From assembly GCA_029747585.1 (NCBI GenBank), contig JAPEVF010000118.1, forward strand, positions 1-64,000: DNA of 64,000 nucleotides, read 5' to 3'. Positions within the stretch are counted from its first letter, which is position 1. Every line of letters begins with the position of its first letter. Shown one piece after another: positions 53,987 to 64,000 of this stretch. The notes beneath the pieces were generated by a model that had not been told where the DNA came from, did not search any database, and worked only from the letters and a program-made list of their open reading frames with translations. This DNA comes from Pleurotus djamor. Lineage: Eukaryota > Basidiomycota > Agaricomycetes > Agaricales > Pleurotaceae. The translations under genes were made by a program, and so were the position numbers.

Positions 53987-55183
53987 CTATTCAGAAATGC
54001 CTAGACTTCTTCGCAACGGCTCCCACGAATGTTCGAAAGTCGTAGGATAATCATATCCGGGGAGAACAGGGGAAGTAAGATGATTGAGATACCGGAAAGT
54101 ATGGGAAAGGGGGTCGTGAGTGGATGTGCTTCTCGAATCCTTGACGTCGACGGCGACAAGGGAGGGATATCGGTCATATAGGGTCTGTACATCGGGAAAG
54201 GGGGTGATGGGTTGGATGGGCTTTATAAGGCTTATATGGGGGTTGACCCGCGCGAGGTGGATGTAACGAAGAGATTTTGAGGGAATATTCAAGATATCTT
54301 GGATTTGGATCTGGAGTGGGTGATGAGTGAAGGTGAGCAAGCAGTGTTGTAATATTCCTGGGGACGTACGTACATCTTCGGTCTCGTCCATGGTGAACGA
54401 TAGATGTAATGCTTCGATTTTCTTGAGATATGGGCAAAGCATGCAAAGCGCTTGACGTGAGGATACCCTGTGGATGAAGAGCGTGGTCAACTTGCTCATG
54501 ACCATCTCCGGATTGTCTATTGAATCTTCGGAGAGATCAATCAGCGAAAGATGGCGAATAGGAGCAATCTTGAATATCGCATCTAAACCAGCAACCAGTG
54601 TGACTTCGAAAGTGTGGAGACTATCAAGGGTCGTGTTGGAAGGGAGGTAAAGAGATAGATCCGCGACTTCGCCCAGTTGTAGAGAGCGAAGTGATTTTCT
54701 TTGACTGTAGAGGAGGTTGGACAGCGGTTCGGGAGAACACATTGGTATTACGAGATGGGTGAGGGACACTGATGCTGCAATGGACTGTGGGACAACGAGA
54801 TCGTCTCCTAGGATATGGAGCAGCCGCTGCAGGCGGGGGAAGCAAGTTATCATCTTGCGATGATCACCGTAGCAGTAATAGAATTCTTCTGCGACGAAGG
54901 TGGTGGTGTATTCACCAAGAGCTGGGTTCTCCTTGAGGGTGGAATGAAGGTAATGAACGTGGAAAGCTGAGATAGCGGAGCATGGTCCGTGTGTTGCTAC
55001 CAGCCCGTCTGCGCGGGATGAGAGGTAGGATGCAGCTTGGTAGGGAATGACGATTGTTTCGTATATGAGGGGCACGACGATGGAATACATTCCACGCGAA
55101 ACGGTGAGGAGGGGACGGAGGGCATTGCGATGGGGATTTTGCGCTACGATCATTCTCCATAGTTCCGGATGAAGTACGTTCAT
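53987..55183 (-). CDS. F-box-like/LRR-like protein, member 5 (subfamily B)
   Basis: Starts MNVLHPELWRMIVAQNPHRN, matching the F-box-like start of members 4 and 6, but no micro-exon could be placed upstream, so the ATG at 55183 is used. It continues LLTVSRGMYSIVVPLIYETI, NPALGEYTTTFVAEEFYYCY, FPRLQRLLHILGDD, LTHLVIPMCSPEPLSNLLYS and LDAIFKIAPIRHLSLIDLSE. A 63-nt in-frame intron (GTACGTACG...CTCCAG) separates the last leucine-rich exon from IQIQDILNIPSKSLRYIHLA. The C-terminus reads LYDRYPSLVAVDVKDSRSTS and FEHSWEPLRRSLGISE, where WW is replaced by SW. With member 6 it forms a tandem pair. Confidence 0.77.
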   Translation of the reverse strand: MNVLHPELWRMIVAQNPHRNALRPLLTVSRGMYSIVVPLIYETIVIPYQAASYLSSRADGLVATHGPCSAISAFHVHYLHSTLKENPALGEYTTTFVAEEFYYCYGDHRKMITCFPRLQRLLHILGDDLVVPQSIAASVSLTHLVIPMCSPEPLSNLLYSQRKSLRSLQLGEVADLSLYLPSNTTLDSLHTFEVTLVAGLDAIFKIAPIRHLSLIDLSEDSIDNPEMVMSKLTTLFIHRVSSRQALCMLCPYLKKIEALHLSFTMDETEDVRTSPGILQHCLLTFTHHPLQIQIQDILNIPSKSLRYIHLARVNPHISLIKPIQPITPFPDVQTLYDRYPSLVAVDVKDSRSTSTHDPLSHTFRYLNHLTSPVLPGYDYPTTFEHSWEPLRRSLGISE

Positions 55184-55391
55184 TGTAGCAGCCCCAGAAG
55201 AGGTATGATTCTGGGCTTGTTTGTCTGGATGTTGCGTAAATATTGGAGAGGGGTCGCTTTGAGTCGTGGTTGGGAGAAGGAAACGGTCTCGGCGGCTCTT
55301 TTAGCGCGCGATGTNTTTTTTTTCTTGTACAACTCGAGTTGCATGGCACCTTTCATCGAACGGACAAAACGAACTAAATCAGAGACATCAT

Positions 55392-55690
55392 ATGAAAACG
55401 AGAGGTTAAATATTCACCACCGTATAAATCTCCTTACAGCTTCGTAACCTCCATGTAATTATAGGCGATTTACCCATTGAACTCTGGAGGTTAATCATCG
55501 CGAACTACGACTGTCATCATCGCAGCTCTCTCTTCCCCCTCCGGTTGGCTTGCAAGAGGCTACATGGATCCATACCACCCATTGTCTGCAGTTCGCTTGC
55601 AATAGCCCCCTCAGACTCAGACGAATTTATCGACTGGGCCGCATCCCACACCGACCGCCCACGAGTCCGTATGACAATGCTCGGTTAGTC
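55392..55690 (+). pseudogene. N-terminal fragment of a subfamily A F-box-like gene
   Basis: A micro-exon ATGAAAACGAGAG and an intron ending ATTATAG precede GDLPIELWRLIIANYDCHHR and SSLFPLRLACKRLHGSIPPI, then DSDEFIDWAASHTDRP. No LRR-like sequence follows. It is a truncated copy wedged between members 5 and 6. Confidence 0.6.
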
Positions 55691-55933
55691 GTCTTTCCAA
55701 TTGCCTTCCTTCTTATCAAACTCATCATAGCTGTTCCACGTATCCTGGGACTGTATTCTACGGGTCACTACCACTGGAGCAAGCGGTTTTACGAGCATGA
55801 AGAACGGGGTAAGGAATGCGATGGGTTGTTCCTCAGGAGCGTCTTTAGGGACATAGGAGATTTAGGGACATAGGAGAGAATGGCGCAGACGTTACCATAC
55901 GCGTGTTTTTTACACGCTCGTTACTGGTACTGG
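55691..55933. other. Short intergenic stretch
   Basis: A small direct repeat TAGGGACATAGGAGA occurs twice near 55849-55876. No gene. Confidence 0.5.
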
Positions 55934-57174
55934 TTATAAAGTTATACCAAGGCCATCCATGAAAGGCTGCCACCATTGTTCGAATCGTGCTTGCCGACGT
56001 ATATACGTCCGCACAGGCAGTTCGGCGTTGCTAAAGTACCGGAAAGTGGGCAAGTACGACTCAAATAGAGATGCAGCCTCCCGGTACGTAACGTCGACTG
56101 CGAGTAGCGAGGGGTACCGTTTGTAGAGCTCGCCGAGATCCATATTGACTTGAGAAGGATCAATGGTGGTGGAGGTGAGCCTACATATGTGAATGTAACA
56201 TAGTGATTTCGAGGCGACATTCAAGAGGTCTTGAGGTTGAATCTACCCAGGAATCGAAGATTTTAGCTCAGTGAGACGAAAATAGAACGTATGGAGTAGA
56301 AGTTACCTCGTTGCTTTCATCCATGGTGATGGAGAGGTACAACAAGCGAAGATTCTTCAGGTATGGGGAAAGCGAGGAAAGTCCTTGTCGAGAGTATATT
56401 CTGTGGACTTGAAGCGTGAGCAGGTTGCTCAGAACTGCTTCTGGTCTCATAATTGAGTCGACTTTAAGGTCAACGACAGAAAGGTGCTGAATGGGAGCGA
56501 CCCCAAATATCGCGTCCAAATTGCGAGTACGGATGACTTCAAACGTGTCTAGGCAGTTCATATTCGCGTTACTGGGCAGGAAATCCGCCAAGTCCCTGAT
56601 GTGACCGCTGAGGCTGAGGAAGCGGAGCGAGTTGGTACAAGAGCATAGGAGTTTTTTCATCGTCATAGGCATGGCAAACGGGATCTTTAGGTGAGTGAGG
56701 GTCCCAGATTCTGGGATTGACTCCAGGACAGCATCGTCAGGGCCTGTCGAAGAGAGAGAAAGGCGCTGCAGGTAGGGAAAGTAGGATATAATATTGTTGA
56801 TATCCGTGGTAAGAGAGGCGGGGTTTGCTATGAAGGTGGATGCATATTCACCGAGAGCTGGATTGTGGGCGAGGGATTCATAGAGGTGGCGAAGATGCGT
56901 AGGCGGTACCTGAGTGCATGCTCCGTAGGTGATTGACGGATCGCCTCCATCGAAATATGCGATGACGAGTGTTTCGTATATGAGGGGTACGACCATGTCA
57001 TACATGGCGTGTGATACGGTGAGAAGAGGGTGAAGAGCGTTACGACACGGGGACCCTAGTTGTATTATGACCATCGTCAAGAGCTCTGGAGGAAGCTTGG
57101 GGACTACAGGAATCATCGAAGAAACTCAGTCTACCCTGCGCTGGAAATTAGAACAAAGGCGTACCTCGAGTCAT
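55934..57174 (-). CDS. F-box-like/LRR-like protein, member 6 (subfamily B)
   Basis: Micro-exon ATGACTCGAG (start 57172-57174), identical in sequence to that of member 4, then a phase-1 intron and VPKLPPELLTMVIIQLGS. Main exon: LLTVSHAMYDMVVPLIYETL, HNPALGEYASTFIANPASLT, YFPYLQRLSLSSTGPDDAVL, LTHLKIPFAMPMTMKKLLCS, LDAIFGVAPIQHLSVVDLKV and LKNLRLLYLSITMDESNEV. The last exon begins at IQPQDLLNVASKSLCYIHIC and ends LGELYKRYPSLLAVDVTYRE and FEQWWQPFMDGLGITL. It is the closest relative of member 4 on the opposite strand about 10 kb away, suggesting inverted duplication. All signature blocks are intact. Confidence 0.8.
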
Positions 57175-57586
57175 GTTGGAAAGAGACACGCATCCATCAC
57201 TTGTTTGGAACGGGTCTTTGACGAGTCTGGTAAGAGCTTCAAAAACAAACAACCCTAATCCTCGATCTTCTCTTTAGCAAATTATAGGGGAGCCTCCCTT
57301 TTATCCCTTAACGTATCCACAAGGAGCCGCCCTCGCCTGCACTTTCGCCTGCCTATCGTACTCCTTACTCGCGTTGAGTGTGCTACTCTCCGCGCCATTT
57401 TATCTGATGAGAGCAAACAAACAGAGAAATTACGCCCCTTACTGAGCTCGGCCTCTCTGACCCTATAATAAGTCCCCAGGTTCAGGGTGTGAGATATAGA
57501 GCGGCATCTCCCTCTCCCTCTTCCTCATACCACCACAAACTCGAAGTTTCAAATTTGAACGGTTAAGGCGTCATACCAGAACTAAA
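57175..57586. other. Divergent promoter region
   Basis: Lies between the starts of members 6 (minus) and 7 (plus), so it serves both. No clear box seen; a CTCCCTCTCCCTCTTCC run lies near 57508. Confidence 0.5.
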
Positions 57587-58968
57587 ATGATAGGTCAGAG
57601 TGATCATGTCTTTCTCATGCCTAAATCAAACTAACGCAATGCACAGTAAATTTCCCAGTGGAACTTTGGGGCTTGATCATCATGAACCACGACTCTCATG
57701 ATCGTAGCTCTCTACTACACCTCCAGCTAACTTCCAAGAAGCTCCATGCGCTCCGTAACCCCCCTTATCTATAGCACGATCTCGATAACGTTTTCGGACT
57801 CTGACGCCTTCATCAAATGGGCAACAACACTTCGTATGACCACTTTTGGTCAGTCGTTCGTTTCAACAGTCCACTTGGTCATCAAGCTGATTGGAATTCA
57901 TACTGTAGCTTGGAAGCCGCAGCCTCCATTTACAAGCTTCCCCCATATTTCCATTCCGTTTCATCGCCTTCCAAAGCTTCACGCAACGTTCGCGAGCAAT
58001 CCGACCCTGGCGACGTACACGAATTCACTGATCCTGAATCCCTTCTCTGGAAAGGTCCGACTCGTAGATGGATGGAGAGATGTGGTGGAGAAAGGGTGGG
58101 ACGAACTTCGCAGAATCTTACCGTTCTTCACAACGATCTCCCGCCTTTCCGTTTGTTATAATCTCAGCTTCCGACCAGAAATCCTCCGCAGTCTACCTAA
58201 TCCCAGCCAGTTGACACGCCTCGAGATCTTATTCGCGGAGAGTATCAAAGCCGTTCTTGAGCTCCTCAGGCTGCACCCAAACCTTCAGTATGTCCACATC
58301 CCACTCTCGAAAAGTCTTTCAGTTCCAAAAGACCTGACCGGTGTTGTGGAGCTCCCGCGATTGTTTTCTCTGGAGGCTGGCTCGACTCTTTGGAAGGCCT
58401 TACCCCGAGTATTGTCACAGTCATCGATGAGCACGATCAGACACTTGGATGTTGACGACATCTCGGCAATCCCTCGACCTGGTCCTCTTATGAACAAGCT
58501 CATAAGCTTTCAAATATTATCTGAAGACCCATCACTTTTTGCGTCGCTCTCCCACCACCTCTGTAATGTTGAATTTGTCTCTATCCGGGGAGCAGAGACC
58601 GAGGCAAGTAGCACCACCCCTCTTGGCAAGTTGACGATCAATGTATTCACGCTGCCACCTATAAGCACGACGCCGACATCAAATCCCTTCTAAACATCCC
58701 TTCTCCATTCCTCAAGTACATCTATCTTGAATCATGCATTCCAATTGCTACGATTCAGACATCTACCCTTGCTCTCTTCCAGAAATTCCCGAAACTAGTG
58801 TTCTTGGACATAGAAGACCTGTCTGATGAGTCTGGGGACTTATCTATGCGCTTTCTGCGCAACCAGCCGAATCCGGCGGAGCTGGCTCCCGTCCGTTTTG
58901 AGCCATTCCGGAGTTGGTGGGAGTTAGCAAACGAGGAAGTTATGATGAACCAGTATCCGTGTATGTAA
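57587..58968 (+). CDS. F-box-like/LRR-like protein, member 7 (subfamily A), possible frameshift
   Basis: Micro-exon ATGATAG (57587-57593), phase-1 intron to 57646, then VNFPVELWGLIIMNHDSHDR and LHLQLTSKKLHAL. At about 57750 one extra base shifts the frame before VTPLIYSTISITFSDSDAFI, so it is either a sequencing error or a pseudogene. The rest is intact: FPHISIPFHRLPKLHATFAS, NPFSGKVRLVDGWRDVVEKG, LRSLPNPSQLTRLEILFAES, ELPRLFSLEAGSTLWKALPR and HHLCNVEFVSIRG. A later exon reads LLNIPSPFLKYIYLES, FQKFPKLVFLDIEDLSDESG and FRSWWELANEEVMMNQ, ending at 58968. It is the closest local match to member 2, sharing the KVRLVDGWRD block. Confidence 0.7.
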
Positions 58969-61900
58969 CCCCCTCCATCACCAGAGACAGAGAGACGAAA
59001 GGGGAGTAAGTGGGTGGAGGCGACACAAGAGGGATTCTANGGGGGGAAAGTAACCGTACAAGCGTACAGGCGAAGAGACGTACGTAGAGATTTCCAAGCG
59101 ATATAATGGCCATCGTACACGAAGTTGAACAGGTGTTGGGCGAGCAATTAAGTATGTGGACATGACGGAGGGGAAGGAGGTACGAAACGACGAGTGTATG
59201 GGGTAGGTAAACAAGGAGCGAACAGGAGCAGAACCAAAACAAGAGAAAAGAAAAACGACCATAAATGAATGGAAAACGAGAAACGAAAGTGGGTTAAGGT
59301 CCATCGAGGAATAATAGGATTGGAACCGACGAACATCACGAAGGCCATCAAATCCCCTCCCGTACTCGATTGCCCATGTTGACTTCAGTACCTTCCTCGC
59401 ATCTTAGCGTGGCGGGACCCCAATATCTTCATCGTCCTACTCATCACCACCCTTGAACCAACAGTCTCAGTCCACGCCATTGAGGCGTGACCCTCATGAC
59501 CATCGGGCTCTGCGTTAGACTGGGCTTCAGCGACAGGATCATCATCATCAGACGCTAGCACACGTAGGTGGACCCCAACCCCCATCTTCATCGAGGTACT
59601 CGTCTATCCCGATTCTTCGAGTACCATGGGTCGCTGTTGATGATGACGGTCATCGTCCACGATGGCGTAGTGGGGACAAAAGCGATAGAGACAGGGACGG
59701 GAACTGAGACGAGATGATGGAGTCGAGGGAAGGTGGCTCGACCTCGCGGGTATGAGAGCGAGGTGACGACGAAGACAAGGCGTGGCGAGCTGCAGCATAG
59801 GTTTGAGGTTTCGCAAAGGCCACCGCGTCAACTGCGTCAACGAACCCAACCTCCGCATTGACCTCCACGTCTTCTTCGGCATCTTCATCGTCCTACCCAC
59901 CACCATGACCACAGTTCCTCCTCACACCAGCCGCCTGAGCCATCTCCCAGAGAGGATGACCCTCAGCACCGCGTCAATACCAACTTCAGCTTAGTCGAAG
60001 TCGCTGTCACCTCGACTCTGGAGCACGTAGGTGAGCCCCCATTGACGTCCAACCTGATCGAGCCAACCACCCGTTGCGATCGTCCCGAGCTGTGGTGATA
60101 CGGGAGATGGAGGGCGGGAGCACGCTGGCATGCCACCAGTGAGTAGCCGTTGGGACTGCAAAATGCCCCTCGAAGTCGAGAGATTGTCATCAAGAAGAGG
60201 CGCCGAAAGCGGTGGAGGGTAAGAACGAGAAGAAGACGGTGGCAGATGTTGCGCAGTAGCAGCGGCTGCTTCTGTGTTAGCGATCGCCAATATGCTAGGC
60301 TTCGCACTTGAATCTCTTTCTTTTTGCGTAAAGGATGATCGATCGTGACGGTGGTGGTAGATTTCTCTGAGCATTTGCTCGATGCGATGGAGCGGTCGCG
60401 GGTGCGTAGATTGTGGCTGAGCATTGGCAGGATTAGCTGCTACTGTTGCAGCTCCTAAGGCGACAGCGGTGGAATCGTAAGGTCGCTATTCATTTGACGT
60501 CATTCATCCGGCTGTACCTACACATCGAGAAGAAAAAGGGCCAGGTCAGTATAGAGTACGTTGATTAAGGTGCAAAGAAGCAAACGACAAAAGGTATTGA
60601 GAAAACATGCGGAAACATGCCAGGGCCTGAAGAACAATAGGTCCAGTGCTTCAGCGTGAACGACACTTGCATGTCAGCGCCAACAGCAACGCCTACGCCG
60701 ACAGGGAAACATGAACACGAAAACAAGAGCCTCAAATGAAGAATACCCAAAAATAACACCAGGACGCACAGAGGGAAACAAAACGAACGCAGACTCACCT
60801 GTTTAAGAGCGCGTCAAGCTTCTCTGAACGCACTTCTCTATACCATTCTTGGACGTGTATGATCGAGCACCCACACCACCGACAAGTCCGTTGTCCCAGC
60901 AGTTTTGTGGCCAGGAAAGTAGGAGGGACCACCATCGAAACATCCAGGACTGGGACGACGCTGAACTACCAGCAACGCAGGTACTGGAGATGTTGTGCCG
61001 GGAGGGAGCCTGTCGTAGAAAAGAAAGGCGTTAGAAAACAAAGGGAAACACGATGAGAATAAGAAAAGGGAGACTTACCTGGCGTAGCTACCTGCCCTTG
61101 AATGGCGCATGGGTGACAAATCTATANCCCCCAACTGGGCGAAAGACTGAGTGATGACGATGGTATGTAGCATCAGCGATGAAGTCGTCTGTGCAAGCCC
61201 GCAATTAGCAAAGAATTAAGGCAAGGCCAAGACGTGGAGGACGGATCGTGAAGAGGGTAAGGAAGGAATAAGAAAAAGGAGAGAACGTACCGAAGGATAC
61301 GGATTCTTGCTTTCCTACATGGGCCGTCCAGCTAGGAGAGCTGGATTGGGATGCTAAACATACTCTACACAATGTCCCCTAGTGGTCCTACCCCACGTCC
61401 TGCTGCGGTTTCCTCCCGGAATGGTGAGCGCCGACAGAGGGGTAGCTCGTGGCTGACCATACGGTCGCGTGTCCGTAACGGGTACAAGACGACGGTTATG
61501 GTGAGGGAACGGCCGTCGGTCGTGGTGTCGTTTCGAGGTCAAGCAATCGAGCTGTGAGCCAAGGATGTCAGATTCAGAAAGACATCAACCCATAAGACCA
61601 CGGGTCCGAGAAAAGAGCGAAAAGAAGAAAGAAAAAGGCAAAAAGAGAAACCGACGAAAAGTCTGACAAGGGACGAGGGAGTGAAAAAGAGTTCAGAGAG
61701 CAAACTCACCAAGTCCCTCGCCCTTAGTTCACGTATTCCTCTCGTACACGGATTCGGTATTCCCCAACGCGTATGCTGTAGCCAACCTGGCAACGTCGCG
61801 TTGCTCGACCTTCCTCTGTGTAATTGAGTGACTTCGGCGTCATTTGCGACATTTTCGGACTTCCAAGGAGAGCTTCAACACCAGAAACGAGAAAAGACGC

Positions 61901-62430
61901 GACAAGAAAGGGTGAGAATATACTTGATTCTCTGAGTCTGTGTCTCCGAGATCCTGAGATTCGAGGTTCTGGTGAGAAACGCTGGACGAGCAGATCCAGC
62001 AGTTACTCCCATCCCATCTCCTCACGGTCCCTCTTTGAGACGACTCAGAGGGAATGTACGTAGCCCGTGATGAAGGTAGAATAGGTGACCAGAATCAGGA
62101 AAAAGTGGTTTGCGTGCAGCGCCTAGTTTGCAGGATTGAGTGCTTTCGAAGCTGTCCATATCCAGGGTAGAAGCAGCCTCAATTTTCTAATCCCTGGCAT
62201 CTTCGTCGCATATTTGGGTAGTCGATGAACGTCGCATGGGAGTGTAAATGGTGAAGAGAGAGTTAAACTCCGTTTATTGGCGCTTACGCGTGTGCCGAAG
62301 GTTCAATCTCAGTCTCAACTCCGAAGGGGTGACAGGAGGCGACCTACTCCCAGTCGTCATTGATTGGCGCTGTGTCAAGCTTCTTCAACCAAAACATCCA
62401 CTGAAAATCTCGAGGCCGTTCTACCACAGA
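58969..62430. other. Stretch without a confident gene; possible low-complexity coding on the minus strand
   Basis: On the minus strand between about 60480 and 59400, one series of frames looks coding-like: ATVAANPANAQPQSTHPRPL, LREIYHHRHDRSSFTQKERD, AIANTEAAAATAQHLPPSSS, then DDEDAEEDVEVNAEVGFVDA and ASDDDDPVAEAQSNAEPDGH. It is rich in Ala, Ser, Pro and Asp/Glu with no domain. Splicing could not be fixed, so I do not call a gene. Ns at 59040 and 61127. The remainder shows nothing recognisable. Confidence 0.35.
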
Positions 62431-63676
62431 ATGATAGGTGAGGATCAGCGCATTCACTCAACATCTGAGCTGCAACTAAGCGCAAACAGCGAACTTCCCC
62501 GTGGAACTATGGGCATCGATCATTGTTAACCACCATGATTGCAACGCGCTCTTGCCCCTTCAACGGGCTTCAAAACAGTTATACGCTTTGTCGACTCCCC
62601 TCATCTACAGCTCGATTCTCATAACGTTCTCTGACTCGGATTCCTTTGCCGATTGGGCTACATCACTCAGCGGACATGCAGTCACCGAGATACCAAGCAT
62701 TATTGGTGAGTCGTCCCTTCCGGTTGTCTCGATCCGTCCAACCCGTTCAATGTATCATAGCTTGGAAGCCACAGGATCCATATACTACTTTCCCCCACAT
62801 ATCTATCCCATTCCATCGCCTTTCAAAACTCCACACGGCGTTCTCAAGCAACCCTTCGCTCGCAGCGCACACCAGTTCACTTCTCCTCAATCCATTTTCT
62901 GAGTTTGCTAGACTAGTGAATGGATGGGAGGGGATAGTGAGGCAGGGATGGACGCAGCTTCGTGCTATCATGCCGTTCTTCGCAAACCTCCAACGGGTCT
63001 CCATCCCGTACTCCCTAAGCTTCCCACCACAAATTCTCCACAGTCTACCGACTACATGCCAGTTAACACATATCGAGCTTCAATGTGCGGAAAGCACCGA
63101 AGCCATTTTTCGCCTCTTCAAATTGCACCCGAATCTTCAATCTGTCATTGTAAGGGATTCAGTCGCATCCTCGACTGTCCTTCCCGCCAATACTGTCATC
63201 GACCTCCCAAGGTTGGCTCGCTTTGACGTAGGCGCGGCCATCTGGTCAGACTGGATTTGTAGGCTGTCAATCCTGCCCTTGCGCGCAGTCAGACACATAT
63301 CCCTCACTATTATCGAAGACATCCCTACCTCAATTCCCCCAACGCAAACTTTGAACAATCTCCTCAGCCTTCGACTCTCGCTCGAGGACCCATCACATAT
63401 GACACAGATTTGCCTCCACCTTCGTAGCGTCGAGTACATCTCAATCAAAGCAATGTACCACGTACGTTTNCCCCCGTTCNTTTTCTTCTACATATTCTAA
63501 TTTTGCAACACATGCAATAGGATGCTTCCGACATCCAGGACATCTTCAACATCCCTTCCGAATCTCTCTTGTATATCCACCTCTTATTAAGTACTACCTC
63601 ACAGCGTACGGCGATTGGAATAACTGAAGATGAACGGGATATGGTATTGGTACCGAATAAAGCGTGGTTTTTCTGA
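62431..63676 (+). CDS. F-box-like/LRR-like protein, member 8 (subfamily A), truncated C-terminus
   Basis: Micro-exon ATGATAG (62431-62437), as in member 7, then a phase-1 intron and ANFPVELWASIIVNHHDCNA and LPLQRASKQLYALSTPLIYS. It continues with FPHISIPFHRLSKLHTAFSS, LVNGWEGIVRQGWTQLRAIM, LPTTCQLTHIELQCAEST, DLPRLARFDVGAAIWSDWIC and LHLRSVEYISIKAMYH. An intron containing Ns at 63470 and 63480 leads to DASDIQDIFNIPSESLLYIH. After that the family C-terminus (SWWE block) is absent, and an unrelated tail ending NKAWFF stops at 63676. The break comes just before the palindromic end of the window, so a misjoin is likely. Confidence 0.65.
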
Positions 63677-63764
63677 GGGAAAACCATTGCTGGTCAAAAA
63701 GAAAAACTAATTAGTAAATAAATTATTTACCGAAGGGAATAACTCATGGAATTCGGGTTGTTTA

Positions 63765-64000
63765 TATTCGTGGGAACTCAAAGGGAGACTTATCGTTTAT
63801 CAGTGCGATTAAGTCAGTAAAATCAATTGGATTTCCGGTGCATATGCCAGTTGGGAAACAATTAGAATTCCGATTGCTTTATCTTTTTCAATCGGAATTC
63901 TAATTGTTTCCCAACTGGCATATGCACCGGAAATCCAATTGATTTTACTGACTTAATCGCACTGATAAACGATAAGTCTCCCTTTGAGTTCCCACGAATA
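63765..64000. repeat. Perfect palindrome: 112-bp arms, 12-bp spacer, running off the window
   Basis: Arm 63765-63876 is the exact reverse complement of 63889-64000, separated by CTTTATCTTTTT. The window ends inside the second arm, so the true length is unknown. The sequence is unlike the neighbouring gene and has no recognised family. Confidence 0.9.

Noticed and set aside
59400..61050. Alanine/serine/acidic low-complexity gene on the minus strand
   Set aside because: Composition hints at coding, but exon borders could not be fixed, so it is noted only within the stretch description.

Overview
The window looks like a nuclear scaffold of an agaricomycete basidiomycete with about 9.6 kb of mitochondrial DNA embedded near its left end. 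Evidence for the organism group: dense introns of 45-70 nt, a TET/JBP-type dioxygenase, an Spt5-like KOW protein, agaricomycete-style Zn2Cys6 regulator sequence, an expanded family of F-box-like genes, and mitochondrial genes that need TGA to be read as Trp. Many Ns sit beside homopolymer runs, so several apparent frame breaks may be sequencing errors. All gene models come from reading the sequence by eye; no database search was possible.

Layout. 1-702: 5' part of a membrane-anchored GH17 glucanase, cut off before an NN. About 855-10440: mitochondrial DNA (AT-rich) with nad2 and nad3, an approximately 346-aa membrane ORF, five tRNAs (Thr, Phe, Tyr, Met, Ser), rns, several copies of a GC-rich hairpin element (one inside rns), and an inverted copy of the nad2 5' end that makes a chimeric ORF. 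About 10445-12240: the middle and C-terminal part of a Zn2Cys6 regulator without its zinc cluster. 12488-22144: three co-oriented minus-strand chromatin-type genes. These are, in transcription order, a protein with a histone H3 tail-like N-terminus, a PHD-like finger and a caspase/CHAT-like region; a TET/JBP 2-oxoglutarate dioxygenase; and an Spt5-like NGN/KOW protein. The first is interrupted by a 3,244-bp non-autonomous foldback DNA transposon (18497-21740). The 6-bp target duplication is visible, and removing the element restores the reading frame across the finger. 22145-36470: gene-poor, with a helical hypothetical protein, a small acidic protein, a truncated multi-pass membrane protein, a 323-bp MITE and a degenerate ~300-bp repeat whose units each carry an intron. 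36473-63676: eight F-box-like/LRR-like genes plus one fragment, on both strands. Most begin with a micro-exon. Two FAD enzymes lie among them: a D-lactate dehydrogenase (cytochrome) and a secreted BBE-type oxidase. The window ends inside a perfect 112-bp palindrome.

How the genes may work together. The H3-mimic/PHD/caspase-like gene, the TET/JBP gene and the Spt5-like gene combine histone-tail mimicry and reading, a possible Cys-His protease fold, 5-methylcytosine oxidation and transcription-elongation domains in one orientation. I regard this cluster as the best candidate for an undescribed system, possibly a chromatin decoy or anti-transposon device. That role is inference; the domains, co-orientation and transposon insertion are read from the sequence.
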